A stretch of DNA of 23,703 nucleotides from the NCBI GenBank assembly GCA_000226015.1, contig JH153775.1, positions 7,351 through 31,053 of the forward strand. The letters are read 5' to 3'. This document shows, in pieces, positions 8,717 through 17,877 of the stretch (position 1 is the stretch's first letter; every line of letters begins with the position of its first letter). The DNA comes from Mnemiopsis leidyi (Eukaryota > Ctenophora > Tentaculata > Lobata > Bolinopsidae). Under the pieces are notes generated by a model. It was not told the DNA's origin, did not search any database, and was given only the letters and a program-made list of their open reading frames with translations. The position numbers were made by a program, and so were the translations under genes.

Positions 8717-10118
8717 TGACCAGGCAAGAAAACGATGAGCTGGCGTTGCACGTGTGGTGGAGAGGGCCGTTGCCATAGTTTCACTTGTGAAACGTGCAGA
8801 GCTCCAACGCTGACGCACGGTCAGCTGTCAGAAGCAGTTGTAGGTTGTCTACGTGATGAAAATCTGGTAAACTCTAAATACTCTTCATAACGACTACTTG
8901 TTGTTCAGTCATGATGTTGCACCTATTTCGGAGGAAAATGACGCGAGTTTAGTTGCTATAATTGTCTTAAGTGTTCCCTTGCACGTGAAATTGTGACAAA
9001 ACTCAAAATAAAACGGACGTGGTCAAGTTTACACATCGCACAATTTGCTGTCGGCTGTTTAGGTGAACTATTACTTGTGATTTCCGGGTTTACAAGGAAG
9101 CAGTGCGTGTGAATGACTTGAGTTTTTTTATAACATTTCAGTAGAGTCACTACTGTTGTGAGAACAATCAACAATAGTTCTCCAGAATAAACGAAAATCA
9201 GGACAGTCACTACGTAAGACGAGGACTGTATACTTCTATATCAGTACTTAAACACTGCTTCAACTAGCAACCACTACCAGCTACAGTCTACAATATGTGG
9301 TGCCTGAATTTCCAAAGTAAACAAAACAAATGTGTTGAAACCGTTAAAATGAATTTTGCAGTATGTATAACTGTGTCTAAATTCTACCCTAATTCAACTA
9401 TAAACGAGCTGAAACGCGTACAACAATAATTTTAAACACAGCTTAAGTGAGTAGGCTTGAAGACCTGGGGACGGCTTTTAAACCGAAATTTTAAAGTTTT
9501 GTTTACGGCACGAGTCATCTCGTAAGTTTTGTACCGCACGCGCGCATTCCTCAAAGCTTCAAATTCAATAAGGAGATACTTTGTATCGAATTTTGATTTT
9601 CACTTTGATAATTTGCGCAAAAATTAAATCAATTGTGGGTTTATTGTTGTTTGAGGAAAATACTATCAAATCCTATGAAGATACTAAATAAAACGAAATT
9701 ATGTAAACGCAAAATAAAAATGATTACTATCAGTGATCTACAGAAGTAATTTTATTATCAGTAAATGTGACATTGTAAAAACATTTGCTTCTAGGTCATT
9801 ATTTTTATAAAGCAATTTATAACAAATAACAATAACATTCAATAATCGCAAACTTTCAGCTGCGACTGACATTTCGGTTTTGGCGAAAATCATAAAGATT
9901 TAGATATGCCAAAATTGTGATGAATTGACGTCTTCAACGGCGAATTTTGAGGGGGAGGGTCTATAATACGACAATCACAAATTCTCTGTTCTCAAAAGTG
10001 AGATCGCTGTGTTTCACCTTAATAACCGAAATAAAATCAAGTCTGAATTGGCTTGAATGGGCTGAGTTTGGTGATTCGGATAAAAATATTCTTACAAATA
10101 GTCAATAGAGTAAACTTA
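8717..10118. other. no gene seen
   Basis: Non-coding, AT-rich. Short frames near 8600-8784 and 8956-9210 on the minus strand have no recognisable content or junctions. A CACGTG lies near 8980. Confidence 0.45.
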
Positions 10119-10159
10119 CCTTGAATTTAGTATTAACTGATTCAACTAACCGTTAAATA

Positions 10160-10250
10160 ACAAATAACTTACCGGGAATTAATTTATAACTTACCGTGAA
10201 TAAACTAATAACTTACCGTAAATAAACTAATAACTCACCATGGATAAACT
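10160..10250 (-). repeat. 22-bp array of tandem splice donors at an exon end
   Basis: On the minus strand the end of the acidic exon (TTTATCCATG/GTGAGTTATTAG) is repeated as TTTATTTACG/GTAAGTTATTAG, TTTATTCACG/GTAAGTTATAA and a fourth variant. The donor G bases lie at 10238, 10216, 10194 and 10172, exactly 22 bp apart. The three downstream copies match consensus GTAAGT better than the first (GTGAGT). A fifth GTAAGT at 10119 is out of register. Confidence 0.85.
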
Positions 10251-10292
10251 CCGGATCGTCCTCCCATTCAGACGAGTCAGACTCGCTACCGA
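10239..10292 (-). CDS. acidic exon upstream of LIM1, probable part of zyxin-like gene
   Basis: Minus-strand exon of 54 nt between a strong acceptor (TTTTTTGCTCTTGCTTGCATGTCAG) and CATG/GTGAGT. It encodes GSESDSSEWEDDPEFIH plus a split Gly codon. Its phase-1 end fits the GG start of the LIM1a exon and gives PEFIHGLCAKC, the same register as ADEYFGRCARC before LIM1 in LPP. Alternatively the ATG beginning at 10299, read MSVGSES, starts the protein here and the acceptor-like run is 5' UTR. That would make an unusually short N-terminus without the proline-rich region. The join spans ~8.2 kb and is inferred from phase and register, not proven. Confidence 0.5.
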
Positions 10293-10299
10293 CTGACAT

Positions 10300-10992
10300 G
10301 CAAGCAAGAGCAAAAAACCAACCAAAAGTAAAACCTTCTGTACAACAACTTATACGTATATTTGGTTTTTCGAGTGTGTTATCGATATCAAATATATCAA
10401 ATATTGTGATACGATTATTAAGACGAATGAAAACGACGAGCGTGATCAAACATTGAACACCGCTCATAACTAAAACAAGTTTAAATTGTTGCTAAGTAGT
10501 ACAAAGACTGTGCCGAGTAATTACGAAATGGCAAAAAGTCACGGCTGAAGAATTCTTTGATCCACAAGATCATCCCTATTCTAAAGTGGGTTTTTCAGTT
10601 CTGACGCTCAAAAACTTACCGCAACAATAAACACTACAAAACCATGGACCACGCTAAATCCTATACCCTGACACAGCCAGGAAGGCCCCGAGACGGACTT
10701 CGACTACTGAATAACCAATCCGCCTTTAACCAGCATTCCGAAAGATATAGCTGAGAGGAATTCATGATCATTTCAAAGAAAATCCAACGGCGAGCTTAAC
10801 CAGAAAGTTGTCTAAAAAACCGCCAATCCGAATTTCGGCGCTGTTAATGCATTTAACGCTACGACATCAGAATTGGGGGGGGGGGGCTGAAACAAAAACC
10901 ACCTTCAAAGAAATTTAAACATAAAGTGCACCTGAACACTGTACGGCGGACTCATATTAAGTATCTGTCAGTATTTCCATGCGACACAGGAG
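10300..10992. other. no gene seen; G-run at 10875-10886
   Basis: The minus-strand frame from the acidic exon stays open upstream to about 10467 but reads as a hydrophobic non-conserved sequence. A run of 12 G occurs at 10875-10886. No other feature is supported. Confidence 0.5.
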
Positions 10993-11038
10993 CCAATCAG
11001 GAAGCAGAATTCGTATCACGTGATGAGAATTGACCAAT
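10993..11038. promoter_or_regulatory. CCAAT / E-box / CCAAT cluster 1
   Basis: CCAATCAG (10993-11000), TCACGTGA (CACGTG 11017-11022) and a second CCAAT (11034-11038) fall within 46 bp. CCAAT is the NF-Y site and CACGTGA a USF/TFE-type E-box. The same combination recurs twice within 2 kb. A minus-strand 77-codon frame begins ~210 bp away but is not recognised. Confidence 0.4.
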
Positions 11039-11489
11039 AAAAACACCGGAAACAGACCAGCGGTAAGGACGGTCCGATCGCATTACTAAACAATCTAACA
11101 ATGATAACAACACATAGCCAGACAGTGCATATTTTCACTTTGCCATATGTGCTAACCAAATCAGCATTATTCACAGAAAAAAAGTTTTCAGTCAAGTCTG
11201 TTTCAAGTACATCATGGACTGCAATATAATCCGCCAATGAGCTGTGCATGGACCGGTCAGGATAGGACTGGATGATGTTCCGTCATTCCAGGATTATAAA
11301 ATAGAGTTTCGTCGGAGCACGGAGTTTTGTCGGGGCATGAGAGGACGGTAGAATAAATGTTGCGAGGGCTGCATTGTGGTGTTATAATGAATATTATGTG
11401 GCGATCAGTAAATATTTGGCGTAGGGCAAAAAACATGGCAAATCAAGCAGTGCATTCGTTTGTAATTCTGCTTTCTATTGTTGTTTCAG

Positions 11490-11548
11490 GAATGAGACAG
11501 TTTTTACTGAACCTTACCGTGAAAATATGTGTGAAGAGCTGGTTATTA
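11490..11548 (+). other. possible plus-strand internal exon (weak)
   Basis: A strong acceptor (TTCTGCTTTCTATTGTTGTTTCAG) and a good donor (ATTA/GTAAGA) bound 59 nt. One frame reads NETVFTEPYRENMCEELVI. The splice signals are better than average for this window, but the peptide is not recognised and no partner exon is identified. Confidence 0.28.
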
Positions 11549-12070
11549 GTAAGATTATATTGAATGTGCCTGTGTTAGTGTGCTACGATAACGGATAACT
11601 AACAGATTTCACGGAGTATTTTGCTTTACCGCAAATAGAGCAGACTATTCATGGGCTCAATATATTGCGTCTAACAAATTTCTAAGACTTGCAATTCAAA
11701 TTACCCTGAAGTATCCCTCATAAGGTATCGACCATATCAAAATACAAGATATGATTTAGGAGGAAGCATCACATGTCATAGCAGCTATCACTCATCCACA
11801 AACTAATAACAAACTCCATCATCACACACTATCGCTCATTTCTGACCAACCACAGAACGGTTTTACAGACATCTGCTGTCCGGATAAATTCAACAGTCAG
11901 AATGTAAAACACTCAACAAAGTAACTGATGAAAGAGGAAGGACTTTAGCCGAACTATCCACTAGAGGTAAGATGAAGCGACCCTGCAAGTGCAATATAAT
12001 AGCTGAACTCAGATCTACTTATTGAATAACGACCAGGTGGAGCCAGCCAACCAGGAGCCAAGCTTCCAGT

Positions 12071-12095
12071 CACGTGATTAATCTTAGCCAATCAG
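12071..12095. promoter_or_regulatory. CCAAT / E-box cluster 2
   Basis: GTCACGTGATTA (CACGTG 12071-12076) and CCAATCAGAGG (12088-12095) lie close together, with AACCAGGAGCCAAG just before. The element types and spacing resemble the clusters at 11.0 and 12.85 kb. Confidence 0.4.
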
Positions 12096-12831
12096 AGGCC
12101 AGATTTCTGTACACGCGGGCATCATCAGCCAAAGAAAGGGGAATAAGGGACCGACGTTGTGGAAGGTCTGGAGTTAGGCCAGGTCTTTAGAATTTAGAAC
12201 GACTGGGAATGGATTGTGGGGTTTAATTGAGCTATTAAAATGGGATTATTGGAGCGACTGACCACTGTAACATGGGAACATTGAATGAAATAGTCTGACT
12301 GGGATCACTAACTCGGAGAAGCTGGAATCAAATACATGGGAGGTCTTAACGTGAGCTCCGTCTTCACTAGATCCCTTCCATAGTAAATCATGTGACATTA
12401 TGGTCATGCTCCAATTTCAGCTATTTTGAGAACGAGCGACATAAATTGAATAAATTAATAGAGACCAAAAATATCACACTAAAACACGTATAAGACGTAG
12501 ATAATAAACTCAAATCTTAGTTGTTCCTAGCTAGTGTAGTAGTGTTATGCACGAGAATTTTCAGTCACCACGAAGAAGTTAAAGCAGTGGAACTATAAGA
12601 CATTAAATACCTCGAACAACACAAACCCGAATGGTAGCTATAATGACTAATAGTACTTCACTTCTGACAAGTATTAAACTAAAATTTGACTGAGTTTAAT
12701 ACAGAATGTTGAAACTAAACACTTCACAAACTTAAAACTTCTGTTCGAAATAGATAAAACACAAGCCCAGCTCAAATTATTCACCTCAAACTAAAAATAA
12801 ACTTTGAGTGATTCTTGTTTCCTGCTGACGA

Positions 12832-12891
12832 CCAATCAGGTCTCAGTATTATGAGCACAAACCAATCAGAGAGCACCTGTGCTGCCACGTG
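12832..12891. promoter_or_regulatory. CCAAT / CCAAT / E-box cluster 3
   Basis: CCAATCAG at 12832-12839 and 12862-12869 (30 bp apart), then CCACGTGACC with CACGTG at 12886-12891. This is the third such cluster in 1.9 kb. The intervals between clusters show no coding sequence. Confidence 0.4.
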
Positions 12892-13747
12892 ACCACTGCT
12901 TCTTAGCAGACAATATCCAAATGATACTTTCTCCGAAAGGAAACCATACTTGGTATACTGAATTTACTCGCGTGAAATTGCCCCTAATTTGCGTTGAAAG
13001 GACACATCCATTCTATCCGAAATCCAGGCCATATCATACAATAATAATCAGAGGAACAGTACAATAACAGTAGGTTCGAGTAACACAGAGTTGATGAACG
13101 GTAAACAAATCGTAGGTTCATGTAAAAACTCGCTGCGAGATGAGGAAGCTGCAATTAACATTGGGCTAATGGAGATAGAACTAAGGGAGAATACTAACAT
13201 TTTTACTCCGCAATTTAGTCTGAGAAGGGAGCAGCTATTTTTAGAAACAAGTGACAAAGTTAGCGAAGGATTCATCCTCAGCTCGTGGTCGCTGATCGCG
13301 CTACAAGGGGATTTAGTGCAGGATGCAGCTCGGATAACATACTAACATAGTTTTTGTAGTTGCCCGGCTACTAAATATGTTACCATAAATTTAGTGCAGT
13401 TGAGAGATTAACTCCCCAGTATTTAACAATGATCCACGATTATTCTTGGGTGTATTTTTCGTGACGTGTTCAATGAATTTACATCGACTATAAGGCTAAA
13501 TCTGCATTCTGCACGGAGATCAAGCTGTTGGAATTGAGTATTATTATTATGCAAAGATTAACCACCATGATAAGTTTCAGGCTTATATTACAATGATTAT
13601 CCATTTAATTCAAAATTTGTGGAAAAAACGAGGAATAAACACGAGGTTACACTGATAATAATATTAGTAGTTATCGTGTTTTACTGCGGAACGCAACACG
13701 AAAATAAACCCTTCACTTCTTCACTAAGTAATCATGGCCATTCTCAC
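12892..13747. other. no supported gene
   Basis: Opposed open frames at 13048-13345 cover the same bases on both strands. Neither has recognisable domains or a convincing junction pair. Confidence 0.4.
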
Positions 13748-13839
13748 CTCTTTTAAATAGTGATAACTACTTTTAGAGAGACTAAATAATTTCGCGGTGA
13801 AAAGCTTGAGGGATGAATTATCTGCAGCTCGCTCACGGC
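13748..13839 (-). other. possible minus-strand exon (weak)
   Basis: The acceptor CACGTATCTGCTCCTATAG/GCC and donor AAAGAG/GTGAGA bound 92 nt, open in one frame (RERAADNSSLKLFTAKLFSL and on to YHYLKE). It is not recognised. Its exit phase (0) does not match the entry of the acidic exon at 10292, so it is not directly joined to the LIM gene. Confidence 0.22.
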
Positions 13840-14220
13840 CTATAGGAGCAGATACGTGAATTATATATGAAAAGATGTACAGAATCATAGATTTTTCCTT
13901 CTTGGAACCTATAAAAGCCGTCACAACGTCAATGTCAACAAAACTATCTGAAGAAAAGCTTATAATCCTGGTAAGGACAGAAAGCTGTCTCTGTTGTTAC
14001 TGTTGTGTTATTTAAACAGCGGTAAATTTAGGCAGTGTCGGTACAATAACAATAGAATGTTCCAGAACAATGCCATATTTTCTCTGAAGAAAAACTATTT
14101 CCTGTTTATCCTGTGCGCTTACGAACACTGCAGTTGAAAGAGTGATAAAACCCTATTGTTGAATCAATTATTGAGAGCAAAAATATTGAATAACTTTATA
14201 AAACTTGATATTGCCATTTA

Positions 14221-14312
14221 GTACCATAGGTACTACGGGTACCGTAGGTAGTTTTATAGGTACCTATAGGTAGTACCATAGGTACAAACTTAGTACCATA
14301 GGTACTAAGTTT
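14221..14312. repeat. cluster of GGTACC-based palindromes
   Basis: Repeats of TACCATAGGTA form nested palindromes. The 14-bp TATAGGTACCTATA (14255-14268) is perfect. AAACTTAGTACC-ATA-GGTACTAAGTTT (14286-14312) has a 12-bp stem and a 3-nt loop. It may form cruciforms or hairpins. No protein-coding content is seen. Confidence 0.85.
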
Positions 14313-15229
14313 AATACATTTTTATCTCTTTCTTCTGGCCCTCAATGTTGCGTTGACGGAGGTTTTTCAGCAAGAATATATAAGTATATATTTATATTTC
14401 AGCAACAATTTGCTCTTGTTTTCTTGTTACTAAGTAACTATACATGTACTTGTGTAGTATACACACAATCGTGATCAGTCACCTTGGTAACCAATACCAT
14501 GACCAAATGTGATATCAATTACAATACTTAGATTAGGGACTTGTCAGGGCTTCTTATTCAAGGTACCCATTGTACACGGAACAGTCAATTCCATAAAGTA
14601 GTACATCTTACAATTATTACATTTTGTACTAAGTAAAACACTTGGATTAGTTAACTCAAACATTCATACAGTAAAAACATATCAAAAGTGCAATCTATCT
14701 AATTGAAAATATTCTACAAGCCATGCTTCAAACAGAATCTTCAAGAAATTGTACATATAAGGTATCACACCAATGATCACCAAACAAAGATTCATTCAAA
14801 ATCAATAATGTAAGTTTCAGGGCTGCTCACAAAATCTAAACCAAGACCAAACCATTGAACCTCGTGAACCACTCAACTAATATTTTGAAGTAGATTGACG
14901 TCACGAAGCAGAATATTATGAACGTGATTGATTGATTTGGGACCGGCTTTTACTTCGCACGACCAATGTTTACTCAAAATTTAATGTATTTATACAGTAT
15001 TATATCAAATATGATATCAAATCTTCAAATCTTAAAGGTACTGACGTTTCTAAAATGAAGCTTAACATAAGAACACGCACATTGGGTATTTGGAGGCAGG
15101 ACACTGGACAGGTTCATAATAATTAGGTAACAATCAAGAATACATAATACATAGCTAATCGTTTATACGATGGCATTCGGTCAAACAGTGTAGTAATTAT
15201 AAAAGCTTAGCTCACTATAACACGATGAA
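14313..15229. other. no gene seen
   Basis: AT-rich. A perfect TGACGTCA lies at 14896-14903. The 64-codon plus-strand frame from 14932 is unrecognised. The end of the receptor gene's 3' region probably lies near 15230. Confidence 0.45.
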
Positions 15230-15235
15230 TTTATT
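15230..15235 (-). promoter_or_regulatory. polyadenylation signal AATAAA (minus strand)
   Basis: TTTATT on the plus strand gives AATAAA downstream of the short-tailed receptor gene, ~460 bp past its stop codon. It is the clearest canonical signal in that interval. Actual use is not shown. Confidence 0.4.
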
Positions 15236-15469
15236 TTTTGTCTATTTTACAATGAAATAAAAAGGTTCACCATTCTCACCACCAAAGTCAATGTATACAA
15301 CGCATTTTCTTGTGGAGGACATTTATGAGCAAGTGTCAGCTTGTTTTCACTCCAAATTCTGTCTGAAGTTGACTAAACGCCTATATCCGTACCTTCACTT
15401 TCTGCATTATCCTTATCCAGAATAGTCAACGTGAAGTCCGTCACTTCGCAAGAGGAGACAGGGTTGTTT

Positions 15470-15655
15470 CTACCTTGTTTCGAAGACTAGAGTAAAAATG
15501 TTGTCATTTTGTGTGGACGTCATGTCAGTAAATGAAAGATCTTCTCGGTGTGGAGTGGCGTAAATTTCATTAGTAGTTTCCTCGCACAAAGTTGATATGA
15601 CACTAAAGTTGTCACTATATAGTATTGTCACTATATAGTACGTCTGGAGTACCGT
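15470..15655 (-). pseudogene. relic cytoplasmic tail beyond the stop of the short-tailed receptor
   Basis: A 61-codon minus-strand frame just downstream of the stop at 15696 reads LYSDNFSVISTLCEETTNEI, then YATPHREDLSFTDM, ending at TAG. 'NEIYATP' resembles the 'NEIYDTL' motif in the tail of the neighbouring paralog. LYSDN matches the LYCDN at the current C-terminus. I infer that a longer tail was cut off when a 16-bp repeat expanded, bringing in stop codons and frame changes. An alternative is a skipped or alternatively spliced tail exon. Confidence 0.5.
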
Positions 15656-15723
15656 TTAATGACAAATATCGACTGTCACTATAATGTATTTGTCACTATA
15701 TAGTATTGTCACAATATAGTACG
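15610..15723 (-). repeat. 16-bp repeat overlapping the receptor stop codon
   Basis: The minus-strand unit CTATATAGTGACAATA occurs in about five intact or degenerate copies (15610-15640 and 15676-15723), split by ~35 bp of unique sequence. The final codons of the short-tailed receptor (VLYCDNTI and the TAG stop) lie wholly within this repeat, so the repeat supplies both its last tyrosine motif and its termination. Confidence 0.85.
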
Positions 15724-16775
15724 TTTACCGAAGGGGTGTCAAGGGAATCGTAAATAACGTCTTCAACTTCCTGCACTATATTCTGACTCTGTTTCTTCTT
15801 TAAGCTGCAAAACCAGAGTGTTGTGAAGACAAGGATCCCAGTCAAGGCAAGTGCACCCCCGAGTCCGGCAACAAGCAGGAAGTGGCTTTTCATGCAACGT
15901 TCTTCTGGATTGTCCTGCACATATTCGAGACAGATGCTGTCGTCTCCTTCAGAACAATTGTCGCGCTTGTTGGGTTTACAGTGATCGGTACAATTAGTAC
16001 ATATCATGGCACCAGTGATGTTATCGCAGGAGTAACGACCTTCCACCGGAGAACAGTATGTACTGCAGTTGTTCTCCGGGTAGAAATGAGGCTCACATAC
16101 CTTGTCACCGACGTCGTTACAGGTGAAGTTTTGTGAGTCTTGGCAAAACTTTTTACAGCTTTCTCCGTAAAAGTTCATTTTACAATCCTTGCATTGGTGA
16201 CCTTCTCTATTCTCCAAACACTTTATCACTCCCCCAGAAGTGCACGTGTATCTGTTAGATTGAGGTTCACAGAACTTGGAACATTGTCCAGCTGGATAGT
16301 AGTTTTCAAAACATTCTTCGCAAGAAACCTCTCCGTGTAAACAAAAATTGCAATCATCGCATTCAAGTAACCTATACCTGATGCTTACATAAACTTCTTT
16401 ATCACTTGACCGCAATTCTTTCTTAGCCCAATTTTTCCCAGCCAATTCTCTTGAGAATTCAACACCTTTGTAAATTTGCTTCATGAAATTCGAGGGACCT
16501 TTTGCATTTACTTGGATGAAAACAAAGACCCGTTGATTATTTCTAAAAAGATTTATGTCGATGGGTTCTCTCAATATTGTTTCAGTCTGAGTAAAATTAA
16601 TGCTTGTTGAAATCCAAACGATATTTGCAAGATCCACATCATAAAGAAATTTGCTACGGTTGTAGTTCGATATCTGAATGGATTGAGAAAAGAAATAACT
16701 GTAACCAGTCAAATTCCTTGTATCAGTATACTCCAGGAACTGTATTTGTCCTCGACCACTGTTATAGGCGTGCTC
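15696..16775 (-). CDS. main exon of short-tailed DSL-domain receptor
   Basis: With the signal exon this makes a 376-residue type I membrane protein (exon entry TTGTAG/GAG, phase 0). Residues ~18-155 form a Notch-ligand-like N-terminal region starting EHAYNSGRGQIQFLEY. From ~155 come DSL-type cysteine modules: YYPAGQCSKFCEP with RYTC and NREGHQC, then NFYGESCKKFC, then YPENNCSTYC with GRYSC. A membrane segment spans ~315-341, followed by KKK. The ~35-residue tail has VIYDSL (fits the ITIM consensus) and YCDN (fits YxN, Grb2-type). Several N-glycosylation sequons (NCS, NIT, NCT) fit an extracellular location. DSL domains are known from Delta/Jagged ligands; no EGF-array ligand architecture follows here, so Notch binding is not implied. 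The adjacent paralog has a long tail. Confidence 0.87.
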   Translation of the reverse strand, partial: EHAYNSGRGQIQFLEYTDTRNLTGYSYFFSQSIQISNYNRSKFLYDVDLANIVWISTSINFTQTETILREPIDINLFRNNQRVFVFIQVNAKGPSNFMKQIYKGVEFSRELAGKNWAKKELRSSDKEVYVSIRYRLLECDDCNFCLHGEVSCEECFENYYPAGQCSKFCEPQSNRYTCTSGGVIKCLENREGHQCKDCKMNFYGESCKKFCQDSQNFTCNDVGDKVCEPHFYPENNCSTYCSPVEGRYSCDNITGAMICTNCTDHCKPNKRDNCSEGDDSICLEYVQDNPEERCMKSHFLLVAGLGGALALTGILVFTTLWFCSLKKKQSQNIVQEVEDVIYDSLDTPSVNVLYCDNTI

Positions 16776-16944
16776 CTACAATGTTGCGATTTAGAGTGAA
16801 TACTGACTATTGAGTAAAGACTTAGAGATTGAAGATAAAGTAACAAACATTTCAATTTCAAATTTTGATTCAAGGATTTATAGCACGCTAGACTGTAACT
16901 GTTGTACAATATTTTGCGTTTTCATCTTTTAACTTTTGTCTTAC
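16776..16944 (-). other. 169-bp intron of the short-tailed receptor
   Basis: The donor is AATATG/GTAAGA and the acceptor TTGTAG/GAG. The phase-0 position exactly matches intron 1 of the neighbouring paralog. The 66-codon frame reading through it in another frame is a shadow. Confidence 0.8.
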
Positions 16945-16995
16945 CATATTGATAAGAAGGAGAAGTAATGTGATAAAGAATAATGACTTCTTCAT
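16945..16995 (-). CDS. signal-peptide exon of short-tailed DSL receptor
   Basis: A 17-codon exon reads MKKSLFFITLLLLLINM and ends at a GTAAGA donor. It has a basic N-terminus plus a leucine core typical of a signal peptide. The ATG context is CTGAAAATGAAG (A at -3). The paralog's first exon has the same length, phase and role, which supports both. It falls below usual open-frame size cut-offs. Confidence 0.82.
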
Positions 16996-17877
16996 TTTCA
17001 GAGACAAACAATTGTAAAAGAATACAACAACTAAACATTTGAATGGCAATAAGATCTCAGTGACGGATAATTAATTAAAAATGTACTAAAGGGGCACATT
17101 CATCAATGAAATATGATTCCAGAGAACCCAAAAGTGTAATCCTTATCATTTCACCAGAGGAAAATTTACCACAGCAATGTTTAACTTACATTGACAAAAC
17201 GTAGATATATTTGAAAACAGCTCTGGACACGAATGTCTACGTGTGTGATAAATTCAATATTCATCATTGTTCATCTGCACACCAACCACAACATACTAGA
17301 TACCTTAATAGTAATTGAACCATTCACGAAATTTTATGATTATATATTATATTGATTGATTACTCTGCAAATGAAATAAAAACGATTGTTTCATTAATCG
17401 ACTGTTTCAACATTATGTTAGTAAAATCGTTTACTCAGTTCATCACATCATTCGTCCAGAAAATCAAAACCAAACTACATGGTGACAGCACCATTAAGTG
17501 AGTTAAGTCAATTATTGTGCGAAAACACACTGTGACTTAGAGCAAAACGATTGATGATGGTTTATCTGCATACTGATTTTATCACTTAACAGTTTCAACA
17601 TTACGGAAGCAAAATCATTCACAATGGGATCATCAAACCGTTGGTTTATACTGTGATTGTGGCCACAGTTTAAGCCATAAAACTAAAATCACAAAACTAT
17701 CTGCTAGGATATAAAAGTGACGAGTGAAACAACACAAACTATGAGAAATGCACAATATATATCAAAAAGTGAAAAACGAAACTTAACACGATTGACAGTA
17801 ACTGAAAGGTCCCCTATATTACTGATCCAATAATCTCCTTCATAACACTGTCTTTCCTCATGTATTTGACCAAAAGT
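16996..17877. other. intergenic spacer between the two receptor genes
   Basis: About 880 bp hold the 3' region of the long-tailed gene and the promoter of the short-tailed one. I see no canonical AATAAA on the minus strand near 17878 and no clear TATA box at a fixed distance from 16995. No other gene is seen. Confidence 0.5.

Noticed and set aside
13048..13345. Overlapping frames on both strands
   Set aside because: Both strands are open over the same bases. Neither peptide is recognised and no clear splice pair was found.
15882..16340. Plus-strand frames opposite the short-tailed receptor
   Set aside because: They are antisense shadows of the cysteine-rich coding exon, which has conserved motifs on the minus strand.
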